From positions 1 to 64,000 of the forward strand of contig CP017950.1 in NCBI GenBank assembly GCA_002838205.1: 64,000 bases of DNA, given 5' to 3'. This stretch comes from Tenericutes bacterium MZ-XQ. Lineage in GTDB: Bacteria > Bacillota_I > Bacilli_A > Acholeplasmatales > Acholeplasmataceae. Both the position numbers and the translations under genes were made by a program. Under the pieces are notes generated by a model that did not search any database, had not been told where the DNA came from, and was given only the letters and a program-made list of their open reading frames with translations. Of this stretch, positions 1 to 11,388 are shown in pieces (position 1 is the first letter of the stretch; every line of letters starts with the position of its first letter).

Positions 1-1383
1 ATGAAAGGGTATATAAATATGAATGAATATGATCAATTATGGCAGAAAATACTAAACGACTTAGAGAATATTTTTTCAGAAGAATTATTTGTGGATGTCT
101 TCGAACCATTGAAGAAAACACATAAGTTTTCTAATGGTCAAATTTACGTCGTAGTCCCTAATGAATTTATCAAGAATAGAATCAATAAGTTTTACATTAA
201 TAAGATTAATGAACTTGCTGAAAAATACAATAAGGATAAGATTCATTTTAAATTTGTGACTGAATCAGAACTAATTCCTGAAGAAACACTCATAAGCCCT
301 GAAAGAAACTTAAATCTTAAATATAGACCAGGCAATCTCAATCGAAGTTACACTTTCGATAATTTTGTTGTTGGTAAAAGTAATAATTTTGCATTTAGAA
401 TGGCAATGAAAGTCGCTGATCAACCTGGTATGGTTGCAAATCCATTATATATCTTTGGAGATGTTGGCCTTGGAAAAACCCACTTAATGCAAGCTATTGG
501 TAATTATATCTTAGATAATGATATTCATAAAAAAATTATGTATGTAAAAGCTGACGGATTTATTGAAGATTTTGCAAATTTATTAAGAAAAGAAAAAATG
601 GATGATTTTAATCAAAAATATAGAGATATTGATGTTTTATTAGTCGATGACATCCAAATCATGGGTGGTGCAACTAAAACACAAATGGAATTTTTTAAAC
701 TCTTCGATTTTTTGTATCATCAAAATAAACAAATTGTTATTACAAGTGATAAACCAGCATCTGAATTGAAGAATATTATGTCCCGTTTAACATCTAGATT
801 TGAAGTCGGATTAACTGTTGATATTCAGGTGCCAGATTTAGAACATCGAATTGAAATTTTAAAAAGAAAATTAGCTACAGAATCATCAGATATTCACGAT
901 ATTCCTAATAATGTTTTAGAGTTCATTGCCTCATCTTTTGTAACCAATATTAGAGAGCTTGAAGGTGCTTTAAAACGTGTCTTATTTTATTGTTTAGCGA
1001 ACAACTTAGACTTATCCTTAGAATCAGTTAATGAGGCGCTTGAACCCCTCTTAAAAACGAAACGAAAGAGTAATTCTTTAAACGAAAATAATTACGATAA
1101 AATTCAAAGTATTGTAAGTGATTTTTATGGAATCACAGTTGATGATTTAATTGGTAAAAAACGTCATTTAAAATATATACTTCCAAGACATATTTCTATG
1201 TACCTTATTAAATCTAAATATAATATCCCTTATAAGACAATAGGTATGTTGTTTGGAGGTAGAGATCATTCAACAGTATTAGCCGCTTGTGAGAAAATAG
1301 AAAACGAAATAAAACAAGATTCAAGTCTTAAACTAGCAATAGAAACTATTAATAAAAAAATCGATCATTTCACACAAAATTAA
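1..1383 (+). CDS. dnaA: Chromosomal replication initiator DnaA
   Basis: DnaA binds DnaA boxes at the origin, opens the duplex and recruits the helicase. The 460-residue product has an N-terminal domain, an AAA+ core with Walker A GDVGLGKT (about residues 153-160) and Walker B LLVDDIQ, and a C-terminal DNA-binding helix-turn-helix with the signature GGRDHSTVLAACEKI. The reading frame is open from base 1. A better start may be ATG at 19, because AAAGGG at 4-9 sits at ribosome-binding distance and the protein would then begin MNEYDQLWQKIL like other DnaAs. dnaN follows, as at most Firmicutes origins. The identification is certain; only the start is open. Confidence 0.98.
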   Translation: MKGYINMNEYDQLWQKILNDLENIFSEELFVDVFEPLKKTHKFSNGQIYVVVPNEFIKNRINKFYINKINELAEKYNKDKIHFKFVTESELIPEETLISPERNLNLKYRPGNLNRSYTFDNFVVGKSNNFAFRMAMKVADQPGMVANPLYIFGDVGLGKTHLMQAIGNYILDNDIHKKIMYVKADGFIEDFANLLRKEKMDDFNQKYRDIDVLLVDDIQIMGGATKTQMEFFKLFDFLYHQNKQIVITSDKPASELKNIMSRLTSRFEVGLTVDIQVPDLEHRIEILKRKLATESSDIHDIPNNVLEFIASSFVTNIRELEGALKRVLFYCLANNLDLSLESVNEALEPLLKTKRKSNSLNENNYDKIQSIVSDFYGITVDDLIGKKRHLKYILPRHISMYLIKSKYNIPYKTIGMLFGGRDHSTVLAACEKIENEIKQDSSLKLAIETINKKIDHFTQN

Positions 1384-1385
1384 TG

Positions 1386-1459
1386 TTTATAAATTGTTGA
1401 TAATATGGTATAATAATAGCAGTGTTAAGCCTTTAATTATACTTTCCCACTTATCCACC
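1386..1459. promoter_or_regulatory. dnaA-dnaN intergenic region: dnaN promoter and one DnaA-box-like site
   Basis: A -10 TATAAT (1409-1414) is preceded by TGG (1406-1408), making an extended -10, with a weak -35 TTTATA at 1386-1391 and a 17-base spacer. TTATCCACC at 1451-1459 differs from the consensus DnaA box TTATCCACA at one base. Only this one box is evident between dnaA and dnaN, so the main box cluster of the origin probably lies upstream of dnaA, outside the window. The box lies just downstream of the predicted transcription start, so DnaA binding could affect dnaN expression; that is inference. Confidence 0.6.
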
Positions 1460-1513
1460 TTGACTAACAACAATAATTAAAGATTAAATATATAAAATAA
1501 AGGAGCTTCCGCT

Positions 1514-2644
1514 ATGATTTTTAATATCGATAGAGATGTATTATTAAATCACCTACTAACTGTACAAAAAGGATTACCTTCTAAAACACCACTTCCCATT
1601 TTATATGCTGTGAAGTTTGAAGTGAATGAAGATCATGTGATATTAACAACAAGTAATACAGATGTAGCTATTCAAGTATTAATTGATGATCAATCTATAT
1701 CAATTAAAGAAACAGGTAAAGTAGCAATACCTGGTCGTTACTTAATTGAAATTATGAGAAAAATTACATCTAAACGTGTTGAGTTTGCATTAATAGAAGA
1801 TCGTTTGATTGTTATTAAAGCTGATCGATCAGAGTTTAAACTTCGCTTGATGGATGTAGAAGACTATCCAGAAGTGGATTTCCTTGATTTAGATAATCCT
1901 ATCACATTAGATGCTCAATTATTTAAAAACATTATTAAAGAAACGAATTTTGCTACAGCACAAAGTGAAAAACGTCCAATTTTAACAGGTGTTAACTTTA
2001 AATATCGCGATAACCATCTATATTGTGTTGCAACCGACAGTTATCGATTAAGTCAAAAAAATGTCAAGTTAAGAACACATTCTAAAGAATTTGATATTGT
2101 TATTCCTAATAAGAGTCTAGATGAACTTAATAAAATTCTAGATACTTCAAATGATGATGTTGAGTTATATATTAACCCAAACAAGGTTTTATTTAAAATG
2201 AATAATACCTTATTCCAAACACGATTATTAGAAGGTACTTATCCAGATACAATGAGAATCATTCCTACAGAATTTCCAGTAAGTATCCCGTTTAACAAAG
2301 AAGAATTATTACAAGCTGTAGAACGTGTATCTTTACTATCTCCAAGAGATCGAGAAACAAACTACAATATCATTAAAATGACACTAAGAGAAGATCATAT
2401 TGTAGAAATGAGTTCAACAAATACAGAAGTTGGGGATGCACTAGAAGAAATCATCCCATCTTCAGATGTTATTGGACCAATGATTAAAATCGCTTTTAGT
2501 TCAAGATATTTAGTAGATGCACTTAAAGCTTTCTCATCAAATGAAGTCACAATTCAATTTGCTGGAGAAGTAAAACCATTCGTTATTAAAGGTAATCTAG
2601 ATCAAGATTTACTACATTTAATTTTACCAGTTCGCATCGATTAA
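1514..2644 (+). CDS. dnaN: DNA polymerase III beta subunit (sliding clamp)
   Basis: The beta clamp is a ring-shaped dimer that tethers polymerase III to DNA and also serves repair partners. The product is 376 residues, the normal family length, with three repeated clamp folds and the typical C-terminal ending LILPVRID (clamps commonly end in a P-x-R/M motif of this kind). The ATG at 1514 follows a clear AAAGGAGC ribosome-binding site at about 1498-1505. It is transcribed from its own promoter in the dnaA-dnaN gap and is closed by a terminator at 2674-2709, so it is separated from the recF-gyrB-gyrA unit downstream. Confidence 0.98.
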   Translation: MIFNIDRDVLLNHLLTVQKGLPSKTPLPILYAVKFEVNEDHVILTTSNTDVAIQVLIDDQSISIKETGKVAIPGRYLIEIMRKITSKRVEFALIEDRLIVIKADRSEFKLRLMDVEDYPEVDFLDLDNPITLDAQLFKNIIKETNFATAQSEKRPILTGVNFKYRDNHLYCVATDSYRLSQKNVKLRTHSKEFDIVIPNKSLDELNKILDTSNDDVELYINPNKVLFKMNNTLFQTRLLEGTYPDTMRIIPTEFPVSIPFNKEELLQAVERVSLLSPRDRETNYNIIKMTLREDHIVEMSSTNTEVGDALEEIIPSSDVIGPMIKIAFSSRYLVDALKAFSSNEVTIQFAGEVKPFVIKGNLDQDLLHLILPVRID

Positions 2645-2673
2645 AAAGAAAAATATAAAAAATATAAAATAAT

Positions 2674-2709
2674 AAAAAAAGCCGAAATTTCAATTTTAAG
2701 GCTTTTTTT
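2674..2709 (+). terminator. Rho-independent terminator after dnaN
   Basis: AAAAAAAGCC (2674-2683) pairs with GGCTTTTTTT (2700-2709); the loop is AT-rich. It lies 30 bases after the dnaN stop codon. Confidence 0.75.
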
Positions 2710-2779
2710 TATATAGCCATGAGATGAACATTTATGACCGTTTAAATTGTTGAAAATAGATGATTTTTTCTTTATATTA

Positions 2780-2806
2780 TGATATAATATAAAAGAATAC
2801 AGAGGG
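2780..2806 (+). promoter_or_regulatory. Promoter for the S4-recF-gyrB-gyrA operon
   Basis: An extended -10, TGATATAAT, lies at 2780-2788 with no good -35 at the expected distance. AGAGGG at 2801-2806 is the ribosome-binding site for the start at 2815. The following four genes are overlapping or closely packed up to a terminator at 8570. Confidence 0.65.
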
Positions 2807-2814
2807 ATAAAAAG

Positions 2815-3019
2815 ATGAAAAAATTTAAAATGCACACAGAATTCATAACTTTAGGTCAATTTTTAAAAGCAACTGATTACATCGGTTCAGGTGGTGAAGC
2901 GAAGTTTTTTTTATTACAACATGAAGTTTTTGTGAATCACGAAAGAAGAACTGAACGAGGTAAAAAGTTATTTCACGGAGACCAAATTATGATTTTCGAT
3001 ACTGTATATTATTTAGTTT

Positions 3020-3042
<23 letters not shown>
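2815..3042 (+). CDS. yaaA: S4-domain RNA-binding protein, YaaA type
   Basis: A 75-residue protein made almost entirely of an S4-like RNA-binding domain (ITLGQFLKATDYIGSGGEAKFFL, then VNHERRTERGKKLFHGDQI). Small S4 proteins of this kind sit between dnaN and recF in many Firmicutes and are called YaaA or RlbA; a role in ribosome assembly has been proposed for the family. The gene overlaps recF by 23 bases, so the two are probably translationally coupled. Family assignment is firm; the function in this organism is inferred. Confidence 0.92.
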
Positions 3043-5948
<2,906 letters not shown>

Positions 5949-5961
5949 GAGGATATAACAG

Positions 5962-8562
5962 ATGGAAGAAACAACAAAGACAACCGAAGGTTTAGTAAAA
6001 GAGATTAATATCTCAACCGAGATGAAATCCTCATTTTTAAACTATGCAATGAGTGTTATCGTATCACGTGCATTACCTGATATTAGAGATGGATTAAAAC
6101 CAGTTCAAAGACGTATTTTATATGCAATGAATGATTTAAATATGACAGCAACCAGTGCTCATAAAAAGTCAGCTAGAATCGTCGGTGAAGTGATTGGTAA
6201 GTATCACCCACACGGTGATTCAAGTGTTTATGATGCAATGGTTCGTATGGCGCAGCCATTCAACTATAGGATGCCTTTAATTGATGGACATGGTAACTTT
6301 GGTTCAGTTGATGGTGATGGTGCAGCAGCGATGCGTTACACCGAAGCTAGAATGAGCAAAATTGCCGGAGAGCTTGTTCAAGACTTAGAAAAAAACACAG
6401 TAGATTTTGTTGATAATTATGATGGGTCTGAAAAAGAACCTAGTGTACTTCCAGCAAGATATCCTAACCTTTTGGTCAACGGATCGACTGGGATTGCTGT
6501 TGGTATGGCAACCAATATCCCACCACATAATCTGACTGAAGTCATTGATGGCATCTTAGCTTATATGGAAAATGAAGATATTACTATTGCTGAATTAATG
6601 GAATATATCAAAGGACCAGACTTCCCTACAGGAGGCCAAATTCTAGGCCTTACTGGATTACGTCAAGCATATGAAACAGGTAAAGGTATTATTGCTGTAA
6701 GAGCAACTACAGAGATCGTTTCACATAAAAATAAAAATAGTATCATCGTTACTGAAATTCCTTATCAAGTCAATAAAACAACTTTAATTGAACGTATTGC
6801 AGAAATCGCAAAAAACAAAATTGTTGATGGAATTACTGACTTAAGAGATGAATCAAATCGTAAAGGGATGCGCATTGTTATCGAACTTAGACGCGATGTT
6901 AATCCACATGTTATGATTAATAACTTATATAAATATACACAACTTCAATCATCATTTGGTATCAATATGATTGCACTTGTTAAAGGGCAACCAATGATGG
7001 TTACACTTAAAGATGTTTTGACAAATTATGTAGAACATCAAATCGAAGTAATTCAAAGAAGAACAATTTATGATCTAGATAAAGCAGAAGCAAGAGCTCA
7101 TATTTTAGAAGGTTTATTAAAAGCTTTACACGATATCGATCACGCAATTGAAATCATCAAAAAGGCTAGTACTGGTGATGAAGCAAAAGAAGCTTTAATG
7201 TCAACTTATGAGTTATCAGAAATTCAAGCAAAAGCAATTCTTGATATGAGACTTCAAAGATTAACAGGTTTAGAAATAAATAAGATTGAATCTGAAGCTG
7301 CAGATCTCATCGTTAAAATTGATGATTTTAAAGATATTATACGTTCACATGAAAGAAAAACAGAAATCATTAAATCAGAACTAATCATGATCAAAGAAAA
7401 ATATCATAGCGATAGAATGTCAGAAATCAACCTTCATGAAGATTTAAGTATCGAAAATGAAGACTTAATTCCTGTTGAAGATGTAATCATTACGGTGACT
7501 AATAATGGTTATATTAAACGTATGAAAGTGGATCAATATAAAACTCAAAATCGTGGTGGAGTGGGTATGTCAGGTATTAAAGTTCATGACGATGATTATG
7601 TAGAACATATCCTAATGACATCAACACACGATTACCACTTATTCTTCACCAATAAAGGTAGAGTTTATAAACTTAAAGGATATCAAATTCCTGAGGGTTC
7701 TAGAACTGCTAAAGGTATGCCTATTGTTAACTTCCTAGAGTTCGATAAAGATGAGACACTAGCAAACTTCACAAATGTTAAAGACTTTGAAGATGAAAAC
7801 TCATTCTTAACCTTTGTTACAAAACGTGGTGTCGTCAAACGTACACATATTTCAGAATATCAACATATCAGAAATAACGGTATTATTGCCTTAACATTAA
7901 GAGAAAATGATGAGTTATTGTCAGTAAGACTCACTGATGGCCAAAAAGATATTGTTTTAGGCGCATCAAATGGTAAAGCCATTAGATTTGCTGAATCAGA
8001 TGTTAGAACTATGGGCCGTACTGCGTCAGGTGTTCGTGGTATGATGATTGCTGATAGTGATCAAATCGTCGGTGCCGCTATCATAGAATCAGATGAACAA
8101 GAAATACTTGTTGTTACTGAAAATGGTTATGGTAAACGTACGAATGTTGATGAATATCGTCGACAACTTAGAGGTGGTAAAGGTGTTAAAACATTAAATA
8201 TCACAGCTAAAAACGGTAAACTATCAACACTTAAAGCTGTATCTGATGAAGATGATTTAATTGTTGTATCAGATAAAGGGGTAGTCATTAGAACACATGT
8301 AGATCAAATCTCTAAAACTAAACGCGCAACACAAGGTGTAAGAGTTATTAAACTTAGACCAGATCATCATGTATCTACAGTAGCACTTGTTCCTAGACAA
8401 GAAGATGAAGAAGAGATTGAAACTGAACAAGAACAATTTGTTCAAGAAGCAATCCCAGTCGAAGAACAAAAGAAAATCGTTGAAGCAGTTGACTTAGCTC
8501 CTGAAGAAGCTGATGAAGATAAAGAAGAAACCGTTGTAAAAGACAGTTTATTTGATGAATAA
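5962..8562 (+). CDS. gyrA: DNA gyrase subunit A
   Basis: GyrA cuts and rejoins DNA in the gyrase tetramer. The 866-residue protein has the catalytic tyrosine in [11 protein letters not shown] (Y126) and a quinolone-region sequence [17 protein letters not shown] with the susceptible-type Ser and Asp retained. The C-terminal beta-pinwheel contains a GyrA box of the form QLRGGKG, which separates it from ParC. The tail after about residue 810 is very acidic (runs of Glu and Asp), as in several GyrA proteins where it tunes supercoiling. A strong terminator follows directly. Confidence 0.98.
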   Translation: MEETTKTTEGLVKEINISTEMKSSFLNYAMSVIVSRALPDIRDGLKPVQRRILYAMNDLNMTATSAHKKSARIVGEVIGKYHPHGDSSVYDAMVRMAQPFNYRMPLIDGHGNFGSVDGDGAAAMRYTEARMSKIAGELVQDLEKNTVDFVDNYDGSEKEPSVLPARYPNLLVNGSTGIAVGMATNIPPHNLTEVIDGILAYMENEDITIAELMEYIKGPDFPTGGQILGLTGLRQAYETGKGIIAVRATTEIVSHKNKNSIIVTEIPYQVNKTTLIERIAEIAKNKIVDGITDLRDESNRKGMRIVIELRRDVNPHVMINNLYKYTQLQSSFGINMIALVKGQPMMVTLKDVLTNYVEHQIEVIQRRTIYDLDKAEARAHILEGLLKALHDIDHAIEIIKKASTGDEAKEALMSTYELSEIQAKAILDMRLQRLTGLEINKIESEAADLIVKIDDFKDIIRSHERKTEIIKSELIMIKEKYHSDRMSEINLHEDLSIENEDLIPVEDVIITVTNNGYIKRMKVDQYKTQNRGGVGMSGIKVHDDDYVEHILMTSTHDYHLFFTNKGRVYKLKGYQIPEGSRTAKGMPIVNFLEFDKDETLANFTNVKDFEDENSFLTFVTKRGVVKRTHISEYQHIRNNGIIALTLRENDELLSVRLTDGQKDIVLGASNGKAIRFAESDVRTMGRTASGVRGMMIADSDQIVGAAIIESDEQEILVVTENGYGKRTNVDEYRRQLRGGKGVKTLNITAKNGKLSTLKAVSDEDDLIVVSDKGVVIRTHVDQISKTKRATQGVRVIKLRPDHHVSTVALVPRQEDEEEIETEQEQFVQEAIPVEEQKKIVEAVDLAPEEADEDKEETVVKDSLFDE

Positions 8563-8569
8563 TAATAAG

Positions 8570-8597
8570 AGACTTTGTCAACCGACAAAGTCTTTTT
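8570..8597 (+). terminator. Rho-independent terminator after gyrA
   Basis: GACTTTGTC (8571-8579), loop AACC, GACAAAGTC (8584-8592), then TTTTTT. A perfect 9-bp stem that closes the origin operon. Confidence 0.93.
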
Positions 8598-8675
8598 TCT
8601 TACAAAAACGATTTCATCAATAAAAGTATTGTATAACCTAAAAAGTTGTGTTACAATTTAAATAATTTCATAAAA

Positions 8676-8808
8676 TGAACTATCAAGAAGACGGGAGAGA
8701 TATAGCTCTATGAACGTCTACCAACCGGTTTTATTACAAGGTGGTAATGCTATAAACGATGGAAATTATAGATAATATAAGGTTTCTATCGATGATAGAA
8801 GCCTTTTA
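8676..8808 (+). ncRNA. SAM-I (S-box) riboswitch with expression-platform hairpin
   Basis: The 5' leader of the methionine transporter operon carries conserved S-box parts in the right order: TATCAAGAAGACGGGAG (8681-8697), CTATGAACGTCTACCAACC ending near 8727, AAGGTGGTAATGCTATAAA (about 8739-8757), and GGAAATTATAGATAA (8761-8775). These match the kink-turn, core and closing-stem landmarks of SAM-I riboswitches. Immediately downstream GGTTTCTATC (8781-8790) pairs with GATAGAAGCC (8794-8803), followed by TTTT, a plausible SAM-dependent terminator. Known biology: SAM binding turns such operons off. The P1 helix is weak in my reading, so the fold should be checked with a covariance model. Confidence 0.85.
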
Positions 8809-8829
8809 TGTTAATAAGGAGACACATCG

Positions 8830-9813
8830 ATGATTGAATTTGTAAATATACACAAAACGTTTGAGTCAAAACAAGAATCATTTCACGCATTAAAGGATAT
8901 CAATTTAACCATCAAAGATCATGAGATATTAGGTATTGTTGGGTATAGTGGTGCTGGAAAATCCACACTCATTAGACTCATCAATGGTCTTGCTGTTGCA
9001 ACATCTGGAAAGATTATGGTTGATAAAGTATCCATCCACGATTTAAAACAGGAGGATTTAAACCGAATGCGTTATGATCTTTCTATGATTTTTCAACATT
9101 TTAATCTTGTTGGTAATCTAACCATATATGAAAATATTAAACTTGCTTTAGATATCAAAAAGTACTCAAAAGAGACTAAAGAAAAAAGAATTGATGAAGT
9201 CTTAGCGTTAGTAGGTCTACTCGATAAAAAACATAGATATCCTAAAGCTTTATCGGGTGGAGAAAAACAAAGAGTTGGTATCGCAAGAGCAATCGCAAAT
9301 CACCCTAAATATTTACTATGTGATGAAGCAACTTCTGCACTTGATCAAAAGACAGCTTATGAGATTGTAGAACTCTCAAAAGATATACACAATAAAACCG
9401 GACTAAACATTATTTTTATATCTCATCAAATTGAGATTGTAAAGGATTTATGTGACAGAGTTGTTGTTATGGATAGGGGACAAATCATAGAAGATCAGCC
9501 GACAAAATCATTGTTTATTAACCCAAAAGAAGAAACCACAAAAAAATTAATTAAACAAGTTATTGATGAGCCGATTCACTTAAAAGACAAGCATTATTTT
9601 GAACTTATATATGCTCATGATAATGTTGATGATCGAATTTTAAGTCATATGGTAAAAACATTCAACGTAGATGTAAATATTGTCTATGCAAAGACATTAT
9701 CCATAAAAAATGATTTGATTGGTTATCTATATATTGAACTTAATGGATCTCAAACTAAAGATGCAATTAACTATCTAAAATCAAAAAATATAGAGGTGAA
9801 ACGGTATGCTTAG
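8830..9813 (+). CDS. metN: Methionine ABC transporter ATP-binding protein
   Basis: The ATPase of a MetNIQ importer, which sits on the inner face of the membrane and powers uptake of methionine. Of 327 residues, the first about 240 form an ABC ATPase: Walker A GYSGAGKST (38-46), signature LSGGEKQR, Walker B YLLCDEATSALD and the switch histidine in FISHQ. The C-terminal about 80 residues match the NIL regulatory domain of MetN, which binds methionine and inhibits transport. It lies behind a SAM-I riboswitch, which makes methionine the expected substrate. The 3' end overlaps metI by 8 bases. Confidence 0.94.
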   Translation: MIEFVNIHKTFESKQESFHALKDINLTIKDHEILGIVGYSGAGKSTLIRLINGLAVATSGKIMVDKVSIHDLKQEDLNRMRYDLSMIFQHFNLVGNLTIYENIKLALDIKKYSKETKEKRIDEVLALVGLLDKKHRYPKALSGGEKQRVGIARAIANHPKYLLCDEATSALDQKTAYEIVELSKDIHNKTGLNIIFISHQIEIVKDLCDRVVVMDRGQIIEDQPTKSLFINPKEETTKKLIKQVIDEPIHLKDKHYFELIYAHDNVDDRILSHMVKTFNVDVNIVYAKTLSIKNDLIGYLYIELNGSQTKDAINYLKSKNIEVKRYA

Positions 9814-10471
9814 TGAAAGTGAAATTAGACAATATGTCGATGCATTATACGAAACGGTTTACATCGTTGGGATTACTGGAATCTTTGTGTTGGTATTTGG
9901 CTTAAGCGTAGGATTTATATTGTTCGTAACACAAAATCCTCACATGACTAAACAAACTAAAACAATGAAGTTGATACATCGAGTGATTGCGACCATCAAT
10001 GATGCTGCAAGATCAATACCTTTCATCATATTACTTATTATGCTAATACCAATGACAAGACTCTTAGTTGGAACTATGTTAGGACCAAAAGCTGCATTAC
10101 CGGCACTGATTATAAGCGCTACTCCATTTTTTGCAAGAGTTGTTCATTTAGCACTATTTGAGGTTTCTAATGATACAATAGAAGCAGTAAGGTCTATGGG
10201 AGCATCATTTAAACACCTTGTGTATGTGATTTTTAAAGAAGCTCTTCCGGCATTAGTATCTGGGTATACTTTAACACTAGTAACACTGATTGGATTTATG
10301 TCTGCAGCAGCAGTCATCGGTGCTGGTGGACTTGCATTTTTGGCATACGAATATGGCAAGTTTGGTAACAATTATACACTTATGTATTTATCCATATTTA
10401 CCATACTGTTATTCGTATTTATTATTCAAATATTAGGAGATAAAATCTCTAGAAAATTAGACCATAAATAG
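9806..10471 (+). CDS. metI: Methionine ABC transporter permease
   Basis: A 221-residue permease with five or so hydrophobic segments, a normal MetI length. The cytoplasmic EAA-type coupling loop is visible as EAVRSMGASFKHLVYVIFKEALPALVSG, the site where the permease docks on the ATPase. It starts inside the end of metN and is followed after 11 bases by the lipoprotein gene, completing a metN-metI-metQ operon controlled by the SAM-I leader. Confidence 0.94.
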   Translation: MLSESEIRQYVDALYETVYIVGITGIFVLVFGLSVGFILFVTQNPHMTKQTKTMKLIHRVIATINDAARSIPFIILLIMLIPMTRLLVGTMLGPKAALPALIISATPFFARVVHLALFEVSNDTIEAVRSMGASFKHLVYVIFKEALPALVSGYTLTLVTLIGFMSAAAVIGAGGLAFLAYEYGKFGNNYTLMYLSIFTILLFVFIIQILGDKISRKLDHK

Positions 10472-10482
10472 GAGACAAAAAC

Positions 10483-11298
10483 ATGAAAAAAATATTTATA
10501 TTAGGAACATTATTTTTTACACTAATTACACTTTTTGGATGTTCATCAAGTGATGATACAGAAATTGAAGTAATCGCCACACAATTACCGCATGCGGAGA
10601 TTCTAGAATTTGCTAGACCTATTCTAGAAGAAAAAGGATATACATTAAAGATTACGACAACATCAGATTATTATTTTCCAAATCCAGCGATTGCAGCTAA
10701 AGATGCAGACGCAAATTATTTCCAACATATCCCATTCTTAGATTTATATAATGAAAATAACCCAGACTTTCAGTTAGTGGTAGCTGCTAGAGTTCACATT
10801 GAACCGATTGGACTATACGCAAATGAGTATGAGTCACTGGCTGAGATTCCAAATGGTGCAGAAGTATTACTTTCAAATTCTATCTCAGATCATGGACGCG
10901 CCTTAAACTTACTTGCTTCAGCAGGATTAATTACCCTTAAAAACGGCGTGGATATCACCGCTTCAAATTTTAATATCAGTGAAGCTATCGAAACTAATCC
11001 TAAAAATTTAGTTTTTAGAACAGATGTAGCACCAGATTTTATGATATCTGCTTATCAAAATGAAGAAGCTGATTTATATATTATCAACTCCAACTATGTC
11101 TTAGAAGGTGGGTTAGATCCACTCACAGATTCCATCTTCATTGAAGCAACTGATAACAATCCATATGTTAATGTCGTTGCAGTTAGAGAAGATAGATTAG
11201 AAGATCCAAAGATATTAGCATTAGTTGAAGTTTTAGAATCAGAAGCAGTAAAAGCATTCATCTTAGAAACATATGGTGGAGCGGTTATTCCTTCATAA
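10483..11298 (+). CDS. metQ: Methionine-binding lipoprotein MetQ (NlpA family)
   Basis: The substrate-binding part of the methionine importer, anchored outside the membrane by lipid. The signal peptide ends in a lipobox LFGC with the lipidated cysteine at residue 20. The body is an NlpA/MetQ fold: ATQLPHAEILEFARPILEEKGY, DANYFQHIPFLD, and the late segment YVNVVAVREDRLEDPKI are typical of the family. The length is 271 residues, as usual. A terminator starts at the stop codon. Assignment to methionine rests on the operon order and the riboswitch. Confidence 0.93.
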   Translation: MKKIFILGTLFFTLITLFGCSSSDDTEIEVIATQLPHAEILEFARPILEEKGYTLKITTTSDYYFPNPAIAAKDADANYFQHIPFLDLYNENNPDFQLVVAARVHIEPIGLYANEYESLAEIPNGAEVLLSNSISDHGRALNLLASAGLITLKNGVDITASNFNISEAIETNPKNLVFRTDVAPDFMISAYQNEEADLYIINSNYVLEGGLDPLTDSIFIEATDNNPYVNVVAVREDRLEDPKILALVEVLESEAVKAFILETYGGAVIPS

Positions 11299-11316
11299 GC
11301 CCTTTTGGGCTTTTTC
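11297..11316 (+). terminator. Rho-independent terminator of metNIQ
   Basis: AAGCCC (11297-11302), loop TTTT, GGGCTT (11307-11312), then a T-rich tract. Confidence 0.85.
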
Positions 11317-11388
11317 TTTTTACCATAGTTTAATATGCTTTTGAAATAGTGTATAATAGTAATTAGCAATTCGGAATTAGGTGACTAT

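Noticed and set aside
2641-2835. Minus-strand frame between dnaN and the S4 gene
   Set aside because: It covers the dnaN terminator and the promoter of the next operon, has an aromatic-rich nonsense-like translation, and lacks a ribosome-binding site.
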